Shown piece by piece: positions 1-8,412 of a stretch of DNA of 64,000 bases. A program made the translations under genes and the position numbers. The notes below the pieces were generated by a model that saw only the letters and a list, made by a program, of their open reading frames with translations, did no database searches and had not been told where the DNA came from. Source of the DNA: Rhizobium sp. P32RR-XVIII (lineage in GTDB: Bacteria; Pseudomonadota; Alphaproteobacteria; Rhizobiales; Rhizobiaceae); the NCBI RefSeq assembly GCF_012641395.1, contig NZ_JABAIH010000003.1:434001-498000 (forward strand). Direction: 5' to 3'. Each line of letters opens with the position of its first letter. Position 1 is the first letter of the stretch.

Positions 1-471
1 CCGCGGCTGCAAAAGATATTGGAAGAGATCGCCGACCTGCCGGGTCGCCAGCTCTTCGTCTGGAAGGATGAGACGGGATCGCTGAAGCCGGTCGAATCCG
101 GGCGCCTCAACGCTTATTTGGCGGAAATCTCCGGCATACAAATCACCGCAAAGACTTTCCGCACCTGGGCAGGCTCCCTAGCCGCCTTCGGCGCCGCACG
201 GGCGGCGATAGAAATGGGGGAGCGGCCGACCGTGAAGGAAATGGCGGAGGCCTCGGCCGAAGTGTTGCACAACACGCCCGCCATCTCGCGCTCGAGCTAT
301 ATTCACCCGTCGATCATCGCCCTCGCCGACAAAAACCGTCCTTTGCCGGAAAACGAGATGCCGCCAGTGAGCGAACCTCTGCGGGGATTGCGGGCCGAGG
401 AAAATCGGTTGCTTGACTTTCTCCTGCCGGAGGCCGGACTTTGGGCGGCGGCGGAGCAGAAGGCTTCATAA
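1..471 (+). CDS. DNA topoisomerase IB, C-terminal part (cut by window start)
   Basis: The reading frame is open from the first base, so only the C-terminal catalytic part (about 156 codons) is seen. The stretch KTFRTWAGS matches the tyrosine-recombinase-like catalytic core of poxvirus/bacterial type IB topoisomerases, and SRSSYIHP carries the catalytic tyrosine that forms the 3'-phosphotyrosyl link when one DNA strand is nicked. The enzyme relaxes supercoils of either sign without ATP. In rhizobia it often sits among stress genes, as it does here beside Ku and LigD. The real start lies outside the window. Confidence 0.88.
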   Translation, partial: PRLQKILEEIADLPGRQLFVWKDETGSLKPVESGRLNAYLAEISGIQITAKTFRTWAGSLAAFGAARAAIEMGERPTVKEMAEASAEVLHNTPAISRSSYIHPSIIALADKNRPLPENEMPPVSEPLRGLRAEENRLLDFLLPEAGLWAAAEQKAS

Positions 472-498
472 AAAAAGCCCGCGAGGGTTGCGCGGGCT
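469..498 (-). terminator. Intrinsic terminator of the DJ-1/PfpI gene
   Basis: An 8-bp perfect stem (476-483 with 491-498, 7-base loop) is followed, in minus-strand reading, by a run of about seven U. It lies 23 bases past the stop of the minus-strand DJ-1/PfpI gene and overlaps the stop codon of the convergent topoisomerase gene. On the plus strand the hairpin has no U tract, so it should serve the minus strand only. Confidence 0.75.
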
Positions 499-520
499 CT
501 CGAGCTGACAGGAGGGTCCA

Positions 521-1081
521 TCAAGCGGCGCGCTTCTCGTGGCGGCCTTCCTCGATCTCTTCGATGATTTTATTGACGAATGCGTCCAGGTCGTCAGGCG
601 AGCGCGAGGTGACGATGCCATCGTCGGCCACGACTTTTTCATCCTTCCAGGTCGCGCCGGCATTCGTCACATCGGTCTTGATCGACCAATAGGAGGTTGC
701 CTCCCGACCGCGCAACGCATCAGCTTCGATCAGCAGCCACGGCGCGTGGCATATGGCGGCGACCACCTTGCCGGACCTTACGAATTCACGGACGACGCGC
801 ATCGCATCGTCATTGATCCTGAGCTTGTCGGGATTGATCTGGCCGCCGGGCAAGACGATGGCATCGAAATCTTCGATATTCACGTCCTTCGCCTGCAGGT
901 CGACGTCGACGCTGTCGCCCCAGTCCTTTTTGTCCCAGCTCCTGATGCTCCCCTCCTTTATAGAGGCGATCTTGACCGCTGCACCGCGCTTTTTCAGTTC
1001 CTCATACGGGACGCGCAGCTCGGAACGTTCGTAGCCGTCAGTGGCCAGAATGAGGATCTTTGCGGAATCGATGGAAGGCAT
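521..1081 (-). CDS. DJ-1/PfpI family protein (type 1 glutamine amidotransferase-like)
   Basis: The 186-residue single-domain protein has the DJ-1/PfpI fold: an N-terminal KILILATDGYERSEL strand-loop, IVLPGG, and the nucleophile elbow AICHAPW with the reactive cysteine near residue 108. Relatives (PfpI, YhbO) are described as proteases, chaperones or deglycases of glyoxal-modified proteins and nucleic acids; the exact activity cannot be told from sequence. The start has AAAGGA eight bases upstream. An EcfG-type promoter lies 48 bases upstream, fitting a stress role. It ends convergently with topoisomerase IB. Confidence 0.88.
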   Translation of the reverse strand: MPSIDSAKILILATDGYERSELRVPYEELKKRGAAVKIASIKEGSIRSWDKKDWGDSVDVDLQAKDVNIEDFDAIVLPGGQINPDKLRINDDAMRVVREFVRSGKVVAAICHAPWLLIEADALRGREATSYWSIKTDVTNAGATWKDEKVVADDGIVTSRSPDDLDAFVNKIIEEIEEGRHEKRAA

Positions 1082-1128
1082 TGCGGATGTCCTTTCCCTC
1101 GTCTCTTGAATTGGGGATCAGAAAGCAG

Positions 1129-1153
1129 AACAACTCGTGGCGCTGTTGGTTCC
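1129..1153 (-). promoter_or_regulatory. EcfG/RpoE2-type promoter for the DJ-1/PfpI gene
   Basis: In minus-strand reading, GGAAC (1153-1149), 17 bases, then GTT. This matches the rhizobial general-stress sigma factor pattern GGAAC-N16/17-CGTT in all but one base. It sits about 48 bases before the start codon. Confidence 0.6.
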
Positions 1154-1171
1154 GACATTTTTGGAACAGGC

Positions 1172-1197
1172 GGAACTCGGGCCGGCCAAGATCTGTT
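1172..1197 (+). promoter_or_regulatory. EcfG/RpoE2-type promoter for the cupin gene
   Basis: GGAAC at 1172-1176, 18 bases, then GTT at 1195-1197, 30 bases before the cupin start. With the minus-strand site at 1129-1153 it makes a back-to-back pair serving two divergent genes. Confidence 0.5.
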
Positions 1198-1226
1198 ATC
1201 GCTCCAGCGGAAGAGGAGGCTAGAAG

Positions 1227-1718
1227 ATGGAGCCAGAAGCAATCCGGCTGGAACCCAGCGAATTCGTCCCGAACAATCCCACATTTTCGCTGATGCTCTA
1301 TCGAGGCGTGCTGAGGAATGGTGACGGCGCGGCCGGCTTCGAAGCGCTGTTCGGACGAAACGGCTGGAGCAATATGTGGCGGAATGGCGTCTATCCGTTT
1401 CATCATTACCATTCGAAAACGCATGAAGCCTTGGGCTTTGCTGCCGGGCGGGCAAGGTTGATGCTCGGCGGGCCATCGGGCATCGAGGTCGAGGTCCATG
1501 CGGGCGATGCTGCGATCCTGCCCGCCGGAACGGGACATTGCCGGATCTCGGCGAGCAGCGATTTCCTCGTGATCGGCGCTTATCCTTCGGGAGCCGACTA
1601 CGATCTCTGCCGCGAAGCGCCGACGCCGGAGCAGTTGAAGCGGATACGGGAATTGCCAGCACCTGAAACTGATCCCGTGACTGGGGCCAGCGGCGGACTT
1701 ACCGCGCTTTGGCGCTGA
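1227..1718 (+). CDS. YjlB-type cupin-domain protein
   Basis: The 163-residue protein has two cupin motifs: [14 protein letters not shown] (three clustered histidines and a glutamate, about residues 55-68) and [12 protein letters not shown] with a further histidine (about 93-104). These would bind one metal ion in a beta-barrel. It matches the YjlB-like family (about 160-170 residues), which has no established reaction. The start is set by AGAGGAGG just upstream. An EcfG-type promoter precedes it and the gene is divergent from the DJ-1/PfpI gene, so a stress-linked role is likely; the substrate is unknown. Confidence 0.82.
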   Translation: MEPEAIRLEPSEFVPNNPTFSLMLYRGVLRNGDGAAGFEALFGRNGWSNMWRNGVYPFHHYHSKTHEALGFAAGRARLMLGGPSGIEVEVHAGDAAILPAGTGHCRISASSDFLVIGAYPSGADYDLCREAPTPEQLKRIRELPAPETDPVTGASGGLTALWR

Positions 1719-1724
1719 AATATT

Positions 1725-1749
1725 GGAACTTTTCGGGCCGTTATCAGTT
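1725..1749 (+). promoter_or_regulatory. EcfG/RpoE2-type promoter of the Ku-LigD operon
   Basis: GGAAC at 1725-1729, 17 bases, GTT at 1747-1749. It lies 43 bases upstream of the first small gene of a four-gene run ending with ligD. Stress-sigma control of some ku/ligD copies is known in Sinorhizobium. Confidence 0.65.
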
Positions 1750-1791
1750 AAAGGGCTTGGATCAGGGAGAATCTTCAAAGGGCGCTCTCCA

Positions 1792-2061
1792 ATGTCGTAT
1801 GTCCGGAAAGTTGGCCAAAAGGCCAAAAAGCTCGATCCGCGCGATCGGCTGATCGTGGCGCTTTATGCGCAGCTGAAGGCGGAGCGCGAAACGCGCGAAA
1901 CCCTGGAATGGGTCATCCGCAACGGTGGGCTCTCCGAAGAGGTTCTCGAAGCGATCGCTTCCGATCCCGTGAGACCCGTTACCAGCGACGATCTCGCCTC
2001 CGTCGAAAAGATCATCGCACTCGACGAGCGCCGCAAGCGCGCTTCGCGCGACGACGACTGA
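1792..2061 (+). CDS. Small conserved hypothetical protein (89 aa)
   Basis: The 89-residue protein is charged and predicted helical (DPRDRLIVALYAQLKAERET) with no motif I can assign. I chose the ATG at 1792 because the upstream in-frame extension overlaps the EcfG-type promoter. It is the first gene of an apparent operon with a DUF2188-like gene, ku and ligD, with gaps of 14, 15 and 2 bases, so it may serve in stress or DNA repair. No function is claimed. Confidence 0.6.
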   Translation: MSYVRKVGQKAKKLDPRDRLIVALYAQLKAERETRETLEWVIRNGGLSEEVLEAIASDPVRPVTSDDLASVEKIIALDERRKRASRDDD

Positions 2062-2075
2062 GAGAGGAGTGGATT

Positions 2076-2306
2076 ATGGTCGACATCACCTATCAGATCG
2101 TGCCGCATGACGAAGGCTGGGCTTACAAGCTTGGCGACACGCTTTCGGAAACATATGCTACGGTGGAAGAGGCGATCGATCACGCCAAGCGTGCCGCATC
2201 CCGCCAGAAGATTGGCGGTGGCGACGCGACCTTGGCTTTCCCGGCGCCGGGTGGCGGCTGGAAGTTCGTGCCCCTTGCGACGGACAAGAGCGGCAGTCGG
2301 CTTTGA
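2076..2306 (+). CDS. DUF2188-like small protein
   Basis: The 76-residue protein has the pattern ITYQIVPHDEGWAYK, a central TVEEAIDHAK helix and a C-terminal GGWKFVPL. This resembles the short DUF2188 family, where a W/K strand is followed by an EEA-A helix. The role of that family is unknown. The ATG at 2076 has AGAGAGGAG seven bases upstream. It lies in the ku-ligD operon, between the 89-residue protein and Ku. Confidence 0.68.
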   Translation: MVDITYQIVPHDEGWAYKLGDTLSETYATVEEAIDHAKRAASRQKIGGGDATLAFPAPGGGWKFVPLATDKSGSRL

Positions 2307-2321
2307 CCTGAGGAGACGAGC

Positions 2322-3167
2322 ATGGCGGCGCGAGCAAGCTGGAAAGGTCACCTGAAGATCGCCGATCTTAGCTGCGCGGTCGGCATCTATACTGCGGTCT
2401 CTTCTTCAGACCGGCTCTCATTCAACATCGTCAACCGCAAGACCGGCCATCGTGTCGAGCGCCAGTTCGTCGACAGCGAAACGGGCAAGCCCGTGGAGCG
2501 CGACGATCAGGTGAAGGGATACCGCACGGAAAACGGCGAGTATATCGTCATCGAGGGCGACGAGATTGCCGGCATCATGCCGGAAAGCGACAAGGTGATG
2601 GATGTCGAGGGCTTCATCCCCCTCGACGAAATCGACAAGCTCTTTTTCGACAAGCCTTACTATCTCGCTCCGGTCGACGAGCATGACGAAGAAGCGCTTC
2701 GGCTGATAGCCAGAAGCATGCAGGAGAACAACGTCGCGGCGCTTGCCGAAGCCGTGCTCTTTCGGCGTAACCGTAAATTGCTGCTCCGCGCCCGGGAAGA
2801 TTGCATCGTCGCGACGATGCTGCACTTCGACTATGAGGTTCGCGCCGGCTCGTCCGTCTTCAAGGACATTCCCGACATCAAGTTCGACAAGGAAATGCTC
2901 GAGCTTGCCGGTCACATCATCGACACGAAGAAGGGCAAGTTCAATCCGAGCGAATACGAGGACCGCTACGAGGCGGCGCTGACCGAATTGGTGAAGGCCA
3001 AGATCGAGGGCAGGGAGCTGCCGAAGAAGAAACCCAAGCCGGAAGGTAAGGTCGTCGATCTCATGGAGGCACTGCGCCAGAGCGCCAAGATGAGCGGAAC
3101 GAAAGAGCCGGCAAGGAAGAAGGCGCCGCCTGCTCCTTCCGCTAGCCGCCGCAAGAAGGCGAGCTGA
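2322..3167 (+). CDS. ku: Non-homologous end joining protein Ku (first copy)
   Basis: The 281-residue bacterial Ku would form a homodimeric ring that binds double-strand DNA ends and recruits LigD. It starts with the typical MAARASWKGHLKIADLSC-like strand, followed by RLSFNIVN and the beta-barrel core. The lysine-rich C-terminal tail (KKKPKPEGKVVDLMEALRQS, then KEPARKKAPP) is the usual LigD/DNA-contact extension. GAGGAGACGAGC precedes the ATG. The ligD start follows the stop after only 2 bases, so the two are probably translationally coupled. A diverged second Ku lies at 8550-9365. Confidence 0.95.
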   Translation: MAARASWKGHLKIADLSCAVGIYTAVSSSDRLSFNIVNRKTGHRVERQFVDSETGKPVERDDQVKGYRTENGEYIVIEGDEIAGIMPESDKVMDVEGFIPLDEIDKLFFDKPYYLAPVDEHDEEALRLIARSMQENNVAALAEAVLFRRNRKLLLRAREDCIVATMLHFDYEVRAGSSVFKDIPDIKFDKEMLELAGHIIDTKKGKFNPSEYEDRYEAALTELVKAKIEGRELPKKKPKPEGKVVDLMEALRQSAKMSGTKEPARKKAPPAPSASRRKKAS

Positions 3168-3169
3168 GC

Positions 3170-5692
3170 ATGGCGCTAGAAGCTTACCAAGCGAAGCGCA
3201 ACTTCAAGCTCACGCCAGAGCCCAGAGGTGCCAAAGGCCGGAGCAAGGGAAACAGCTTCGTCATACAGAAGCACGACGCCACACGGCTGCACTACGATTT
3301 CCGCCTGGAGATGGACGGCGTCCTGAAAAGCTGGGCGGTGACCAAAGGACCGAGCCTCAACCCGGAAGAGAAACGGCTTGCTGTTCATGTCGAGGATCAT
3401 CCGCTTTCCTATGGAGATTTCGAAGGAACCATTCCCAAAGGCCAGTATGGCGGCGGGACGGTCATCGTCTGGGACCGCGGCACCTGGACCCCAGTCGGCG
3501 ACCCGAAGAAGGGCTATCAAAAGGGCCATCTCGAATTCGAACTCGATGGTGAAAAGCTGAAGGGCCGCTGGCATCTGGTGCGGATGCACGGGCGGCCTGG
3601 TGAAAAGCGCGAAAACTGGCTGCTGATCAAGGCGGAGGACGCCGAGGCACGCCATGACCGCAAGGATATTCTGAAGCAGCGCCCGGAATCGGCAAAGACC
3701 GGGCGGCGGCTCGAAGAGGTCGCAAAGAATCCGTCGGATACCTGGAATTCCAAGCCAAAGGGCGGAAAGGCCGTGCCGGTGAAAGCCGCTCCGAAAAAGG
3801 CCGAGCCCCAGACGCATGATTGGCCAAAGGGTGCCAAGAAGGCCGCCATGCCGGATTTTGTGGAGCCGACGCTTGCCAAGCTGAAGCCCAAGCCGCCCGC
3901 CGGCGACGACTGGATCCACGAAATCAAGTTCGATGGCTACCGGCTGCAGATCCGGGTCGAAGACGGCGACGTGAAGATGCTCACTCGCACCGGGCTCGAT
4001 TGGACGAAGAAGTTCGGCACGGATATCGTCGAGGCGTTCAAGGCATTGCCCATCCAATCAGCGATCGTCGATGGCGAGCTCCTGGTCGAGCGCGATAATG
4101 GCGCCTCGGATTTTTCCGCGCTTCAGAGCGATCTGAGCGCGGGGCGTTACGACCGCTTCGTCTTCTATGCCTTCGATCTGCTGTATCTCGACGGCTACGA
4201 TCTGCGTGGCGCGGCTGTTGTCGAGCGCAAGCGCATGCTCGAAAAGATGCTGCCTGGCGGAAGCGACAAACTGCGGTACAGCCAGCATTTCAACGAGAGA
4301 GGCAGCGTCGTTCTTGACCACGCCTGCAGGCTGAGCCTTGAGGGCGTCATCTCAAAGCAGCGCGACAGCACCTATACTTCCGGCCGCGGGGGCGAATGGA
4401 TCAAGTCAAAGTGCTCGCAACGGCAGGAATTCGTCATTGGCGGCTATGTGGCCTCGACCTCGATGAAGAATGCCATCGGCTCGCTGGCGATGGGTTATTA
4501 CGAGAATGGCAAACTGAAGCACATCGGGCGGGTTGGCACCGGTTATACGGCGACGATGGCGCACGAGCTTTATGAGCGGCTCTCGAAGATCGAGCAGGAG
4601 GAGAATTCCTTCGACGATACGCTGACAGCAGAGGAGCGCCGCGGTCTCGTCTATGTGAAGCCGGAGCTTGTCGCGGAAGTGGAGTTCCGTGCATGGTCCG
4701 CCGATGGTAACCTGCGCCACGCCGCCTTCCGCGGTTTGCGCGAAGACAAGCAGGCGAACGAGGTAGGGCGCGAGATGGAAAAGACCGCCGGGGAAAAACC
4801 CGCCGCAAAAGACCTGCCGAAATCGTCCGTTACTCTCACGCATCCGGACCGCATCTACTGGCCGGACGTCGGTGTGACCAAAGAGGGGCTCGTCGATTAT
4901 TACGCGCAGGTCTGGCGCTCGATAGTGCCTTACGTCGTCAATCGCCCGCTGGCGCTGGTGCGCCTGCCGGACGGTATCGAGGGGCACCAGCGTTTCTTCC
5001 AGAAGCATGCCTGGAAGGGCATGAACCAGAATATCGAACAAATCACAGACCCGAAGGATAGAAGCGGCGAGAAGCTTCTCCGCATCACCGATTTCGATGG
5101 AATGGCGGCGCTGGTGCAATCGGCTGTCCTGGAGATCCATCCTTGGGGTGCGACGACCGACAATTGGGAGAAGCCGGACACGATGACGATGGACCTCGAT
5201 CCAGGCGAGGAAGTCCCCTGGGAGAACGTCATCGCAGCGGCTCAGGAGATCAAGGCGCGTCTCGAGGCCGAAGGGCTTGCCGCCTTCGTCAAGACCACAG
5301 GCGGCAAGGGGCTGCATGTGGTGACGCCGCTGAAACCCAAGGCCGGCTGGGCGGAGGTAAAGGCGCTTGCCAAACGGCTGGCGGACTCGATGGCCGCGGA
5401 AGATCCCGACCGCTACATCGCCAAGGCGACGAAAGCCGAGCGCAACGGCAAGATCTTCATCGACTACCTGCGCAATGGCCGCGGCAGCACGGCGGTTGCC
5501 GCCTATTCGACGCGCGCCCGCCCCGGAGCGCCGGTCTCCATGCCGCTGGATTGGAGCGAGCTCACCGGTGAAATAGGCCCGGCCTATTTCACCGTGGCCA
5601 ACACGCCCGCGCGCGTCGACGCGCTATCCAAAGACCCATGGGCCGGTTTCTTCGATGCGGCAAAGCCGCTGGAGAAGAGGAAACGGTCATGA
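3170..5692 (+). CDS. ligD: Multidomain DNA ligase D
   Basis: The 840-residue ATP-dependent DNA end-joining enzyme has three domains in the Pseudomonas order. The N-terminal 3'-phosphoesterase (about 15-180) has HDATRLHYDFRLEMDG. The central ligase (about 225-530) has the nucleotidyl lysine at K253 in EIKFDGYR. The C-terminal archaeo-eukaryotic primase-like polymerase (about 560-830) has the metal-binding D675-L-D677 in MDLDPGE. All catalytic motifs look intact. It acts with Ku to process, fill and seal double-strand breaks without a homologous template. It is the last gene of the stress-promoter operon that begins at 1792. Confidence 0.96.
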   Translation: MALEAYQAKRNFKLTPEPRGAKGRSKGNSFVIQKHDATRLHYDFRLEMDGVLKSWAVTKGPSLNPEEKRLAVHVEDHPLSYGDFEGTIPKGQYGGGTVIVWDRGTWTPVGDPKKGYQKGHLEFELDGEKLKGRWHLVRMHGRPGEKRENWLLIKAEDAEARHDRKDILKQRPESAKTGRRLEEVAKNPSDTWNSKPKGGKAVPVKAAPKKAEPQTHDWPKGAKKAAMPDFVEPTLAKLKPKPPAGDDWIHEIKFDGYRLQIRVEDGDVKMLTRTGLDWTKKFGTDIVEAFKALPIQSAIVDGELLVERDNGASDFSALQSDLSAGRYDRFVFYAFDLLYLDGYDLRGAAVVERKRMLEKMLPGGSDKLRYSQHFNERGSVVLDHACRLSLEGVISKQRDSTYTSGRGGEWIKSKCSQRQEFVIGGYVASTSMKNAIGSLAMGYYENGKLKHIGRVGTGYTATMAHELYERLSKIEQEENSFDDTLTAEERRGLVYVKPELVAEVEFRAWSADGNLRHAAFRGLREDKQANEVGREMEKTAGEKPAAKDLPKSSVTLTHPDRIYWPDVGVTKEGLVDYYAQVWRSIVPYVVNRPLALVRLPDGIEGHQRFFQKHAWKGMNQNIEQITDPKDRSGEKLLRITDFDGMAALVQSAVLEIHPWGATTDNWEKPDTMTMDLDPGEEVPWENVIAAAQEIKARLEAEGLAAFVKTTGGKGLHVVTPLKPKAGWAEVKALAKRLADSMAAEDPDRYIAKATKAERNGKIFIDYLRNGRGSTAVAAYSTRARPGAPVSMPLDWSELTGEIGPAYFTVANTPARVDALSKDPWAGFFDAAKPLEKRKRS

Positions 5693-5716
5693 GAGGCAGC
5701 GCCCACTGAGCCAGCG

Positions 5717-6952
5717 TCAGATGGCGGCTGGTACGCGCCTGTCTAGCGCTGCCGCACAAATTGCTGCTGCCAGCGCGAGTGACGCGGGGACCAGCAACAC
5801 GCCGAGCAAGACATTGAAGCTCGCCGAACCGCCAAGAACCAGACCGGCAATCGCGGCGATGACTGCGCCACCTCCGACGCTCATCGCCGCTACCAACCCT
5901 GCCGCGGTGCCTGCCAGATCGGGACGCACCGAGAGCACACCGGCATTGGCGGCGGGCATTATGAGCCCGTTGCCTATACCGATGAATATGCAGGCTCCAA
6001 AGAAGGCAACAACCGGCGTAACGCCGACGGCCGACAGAGCCCCGCCGGCCAACAGGCCGGCGCAGGTCAGGAAGCGCCCGGCGACGAGAACGGTGCCGAT
6101 TCGCATTCGGGAGGCATATCGTCCGGCCAGATAGCTGCCCAGTATGAAGCCGGCGGGCACCATGCCCATGCAGAGGCCAAGCCTGGCGCTCGATCTGCCC
6201 AGCGCCTCTCCCGCGACCAGTGGCGCGCCGCCCAGAAAGACATAAAGCGTCCCCATCGAGCACGCCATGCACAGGGCATAGAGCCGGAAACGCTGTGAAC
6301 TCAGGAGCTGCCGGTACGAGGAGAAATACGCCGGCCTTCGCCTCGATAGATCGGCGGTGCTCTCCTTTATCTCGCTGATGGCCAATGCCAGTGCCGCGAT
6401 GCCGAAAGCCGCAAGGAGAACGAAGTTCGCCCGCCATCCGAATAACTCCTCCACCGATCCGCCAATTGTCGGCCCGATCATCGGCGCAATAGCCCAGCCC
6501 ATGGCGAGATATCCGAAGTTGCTAGCGGCTTTGTGCCCGCCGGACGTTTCCTTGATGATGACCAGTGCGATCGAGAAACATGTCGCGATCGAGGCTTGCA
6601 GCGTCCGAAAAAGCAGAAAGATGTAGATGTCGTTCGCCATGGCGCAGCCGAGCGATGCCAGGACGAAGGCGGATAACGCCGCCAAGACGACCGGCCTACG
6701 GCCATACCGGTCGGAAAGGGCACCGCCGACGATTTCCGCCAGCGCGGTGAGGGCCGCATAGGCCGCCACCGTCAGGTTGACCAAAGCAGCATCGGCCTCA
6801 AAGGCCGAGGCAATCTCAGGCAGGGACGGCAGGATCATATTCACGGGCAGAACGGATAGCGCAGTGAGCAGTATAAGGGTGCCCAGTCGGGGTGGTGTGG
6901 CTGCCTCGTTTGAGCGTGCAGCCGACGGTTCGGATTCGGTTTCACCGGTCAT
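5717..6952 (-). CDS. Bcr/CflA family multidrug MFS transporter
   Basis: The 411-residue inner-membrane protein has about 12 hydrophobic segments. The first membrane helix has the NMILPSLPEIA signature of drug-proton antiporter family Bcr/CflA, and the loop between helices 2 and 3 has GALSDRYGRRPV (MFS motif A). Members export chloramphenicol-type drugs, bicyclomycin, sulfonamides or small metabolites by proton exchange; the substrate here is unknown. The start has only a weak Shine-Dalgarno (GAGAAA). Upstream on the same strand are an 18-codon leader ORF, nested hairpins and an intrinsic terminator, so expression is probably controlled by attenuation. Confidence 0.9.
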   Translation of the reverse strand: MTGETESEPSAARSNEAATPPRLGTLILLTALSVLPVNMILPSLPEIASAFEADAALVNLTVAAYAALTALAEIVGGALSDRYGRRPVVLAALSAFVLASLGCAMANDIYIFLLFRTLQASIATCFSIALVIIKETSGGHKAASNFGYLAMGWAIAPMIGPTIGGSVEELFGWRANFVLLAAFGIAALALAISEIKESTADLSRRRPAYFSSYRQLLSSQRFRLYALCMACSMGTLYVFLGGAPLVAGEALGRSSARLGLCMGMVPAGFILGSYLAGRYASRMRIGTVLVAGRFLTCAGLLAGGALSAVGVTPVVAFFGACIFIGIGNGLIMPAANAGVLSVRPDLAGTAAGLVAAMSVGGGAVIAAIAGLVLGGSASFNVLLGVLLVPASLALAAAICAAALDRRVPAAI

Positions 6953-7017
6953 CGTTTCGTTTCTCGTTTGCTAGGAGGGTGAAAGTTCCAACGGGGCCGG
7001 CCTGAAATCCGGGCAAT

Positions 7018-7040
7018 AAAAAAGGCCCCGTCAGGAGCCT
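7018..7040 (-). terminator. Attenuator-type intrinsic terminator upstream of the MFS gene
   Basis: In minus-strand reading, a 7-bp stem (7040-7034 with 7029-7023, one G-U pair, 4-base loop) is followed directly by six U (7023-7018). It lies between the leader ORF and the transporter start, about 65 bases before the latter. No other gene upstream on this strand needs a terminator here, which points to a regulatory role. Confidence 0.65.
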
Positions 7041-7047
7041 GCTTACC

Positions 7048-7094
7048 GCGCATGGGTGCTTTCGCCAGATGGCTATGCCATCGTGCCCATGCGC
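7048..7094 (-). promoter_or_regulatory. Nested leader hairpin overlapping the leader-peptide stop codon
   Basis: A perfect 9-bp inverted repeat, GCGCATGGG (7048-7056) and CCCATGCGC (7086-7094), encloses a perfect 6-bp hairpin GATGGC/GCCATC (7068-7073 with 7077-7082, 3-base loop). The leader-peptide stop codon lies within the inner hairpin. A stalled ribosome would open one or both stems, the geometry expected for ribosome-mediated attenuation. Confidence 0.6.
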
Positions 7095-7129
7095 CCTATC
7101 ACCACTGCGAGAAACATCGCGATCGTCAT
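7073..7129 (-). CDS. Putative 18-residue leader peptide of the MFS gene
   Basis: The short open frame reads MTIAMFLAVVIGRMGTMA and ends in TAG inside the nested hairpin. It is rich in hydrophobic residues and methionine and has no run of one amino acid, so it looks less like a biosynthetic attenuator than like antibiotic-responsive leaders of resistance genes. A weak sigma-70-like promoter (TTGACC at 7164-7159, 17-base spacer, TAGCTC) would place the transcript start within a few bases of the ATG, giving a nearly leaderless mRNA. No clear Shine-Dalgarno is present. Confidence 0.5.
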   Translation of the reverse strand: MTIAMFLAVVIGRMGTMA

Positions 7130-7192
7130 GCCCTAGAGCTACCGGCAAACGTGCAGGGGGTCAACTGGCGATTGAGTGATTCTCTGAGAGAG

Positions 7193-7213
7193 GGGGCGGA
7201 TCTGATCCGCCCC
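7193..7213 (-). terminator. Hairpin downstream of fdhA
   Basis: A perfect 9-bp stem, GGGGCGGAT/ATCCGCCCC, has a 3-base loop and starts 9 bases after the fdhA stop. The following minus-strand sequence is CCTCTCTC, not a real U tract, so termination may be weak. Confidence 0.45.
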
Positions 7214-7221
7214 TTCTGAAA

Positions 7222-8412
7222 TCAAGCAGCCTTCGCCACATCGCCATGAGGGTCGAGCACGAACTTCATGGCGGCTCCGTGGTCGAAGCTCTCGTAACCC
7301 TGCGGGGCATCCTCAAGCGAGATCACCTTGGCGTTGACGATGTCGGCGATCGGCAGGCGGTCGTGGAGGATTGCCTGCATGAGCTGGCGATTGTACTTCA
7401 GGACAGGCGTCTGGCCGGTGTGGAACGACTGCGCCTTTGCCCAGCCGAGGCCGAAACGGAGCGACAGGTTGCCGTGCTTGGCAGCGTTGTCGACGGCGCC
7501 GGGGTCTTCGGTGACGTAAAGGCCCGGAATGCCGATCGAGCCGGCGGCGCGGGTTATCTCCATCATCTGGTTGAGAACGATCGCCGGCTGCTCGCCACCG
7601 GAATGACCGCGGGCCTCGAAGCCGACGGCATCGATCGCGCTGTCGACCTCATTGGTGCCGACGACCTGGGCGATCATGTCGCCGAGGCGGTCGCTCTTCG
7701 AAAGGTCGATGGGCTCGAAGCCCACCTTGGCGGCATGCGCCAGGCGGTCCTTGTTGAAATCGCCGATCATCACGACAGCAGCACCGAGGATGCGGGCGGA
7801 AGCGGCAGCGGCCAGGCCGACCGGACCGGCGCCCGCGACATAGACCGTCGAGCCGACGCCGACGCCGGCGCGCACCGCGCCATGGAAGCCCGTTGGGAGG
7901 ATATCGGAGAGCATCGTGAGATCGCGGATCTTCGCCATCGCCTGGTCACGATCGGGAAGTTTCAGCAGATTGAAATCGGCATAGGGGATCATGACGTAGC
8001 GCGCCTGTCCGCCGACCCAGCCACCCATGTCCACATAACCATAGGCGCCGCCGGCCCGCGACGGGTTGACCGTCAGGCAGACCCCGGTGTCCTGCGATTT
8101 GCAGCAGCGGCAGCGGCCGCAGGCGACGTTGAACGGCACGGAAACGATATCGCCGACATCAAGCATCTCGACGTCGACGCCCTTCTCGATGATCTCGCCG
8201 GTGATTTCGTGGCCGAGAACAAGGCCCGGCATGGCAGTCGTGCGTCCGCGGACCATATGCTGGTCGGAGCCGCAGATGTTCGTTGAAACTACCTTTAAGA
8301 TGACGCCGTGTTCGATGCGGCGGCCATCCGGTGCTTCCATTTTTGGATCGTCGATGTCGCGGACATCGACCTTGCCAGGCCCCAAATAAACGACGCCTCG
8401 GTTCTTGCTCAT
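7222..8412 (-). CDS. fdhA: Glutathione-independent formaldehyde dehydrogenase-like Zn enzyme
   Basis: The 396-residue zinc-dependent medium-chain dehydrogenase closely resembles Pseudomonas putida FdhA (about 398 residues). It has the catalytic zinc ligands in NICGSDQH and GHEITGE, the structural zinc cluster CGRCRCCKSQDTGVC, and the NAD-binding glycine motif VAGAGPVGLAAAA. The family oxidises formaldehyde to formate with tightly bound NAD and can dismutate aldehydes. I placed the start at the third in-frame ATG (8412) because GGAGGAG is eight bases before it and overlaps the two earlier ATGs. It is transcribed alone. Confidence 0.88.
   Translation of the reverse strand: MSKNRGVVYLGPGKVDVRDIDDPKMEAPDGRRIEHGVILKVVSTNICGSDQHMVRGRTTAMPGLVLGHEITGEIIEKGVDVEMLDVGDIVSVPFNVACGRCRCCKSQDTGVCLTVNPSRAGGAYGYVDMGGWVGGQARYVMIPYADFNLLKLPDRDQAMAKIRDLTMLSDILPTGFHGAVRAGVGVGSTVYVAGAGPVGLAAAASARILGAAVVMIGDFNKDRLAHAAKVGFEPIDLSKSDRLGDMIAQVVGTNEVDSAIDAVGFEARGHSGGEQPAIVLNQMMEITRAAGSIGIPGLYVTEDPGAVDNAAKHGNLSLRFGLGWAKAQSFHTGQTPVLKYNRQLMQAILHDRLPIADIVNAKVISLEDAPQGYESFDHGAAMKFVLDPHGDVAKAA

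Noticed and set aside
5655..6134. A 159-codon plus-strand frame after ligD
   Set aside because: It is antisense to the MFS transporter gene and alanine/proline/threonine-rich, as expected of a reverse image of membrane helices.
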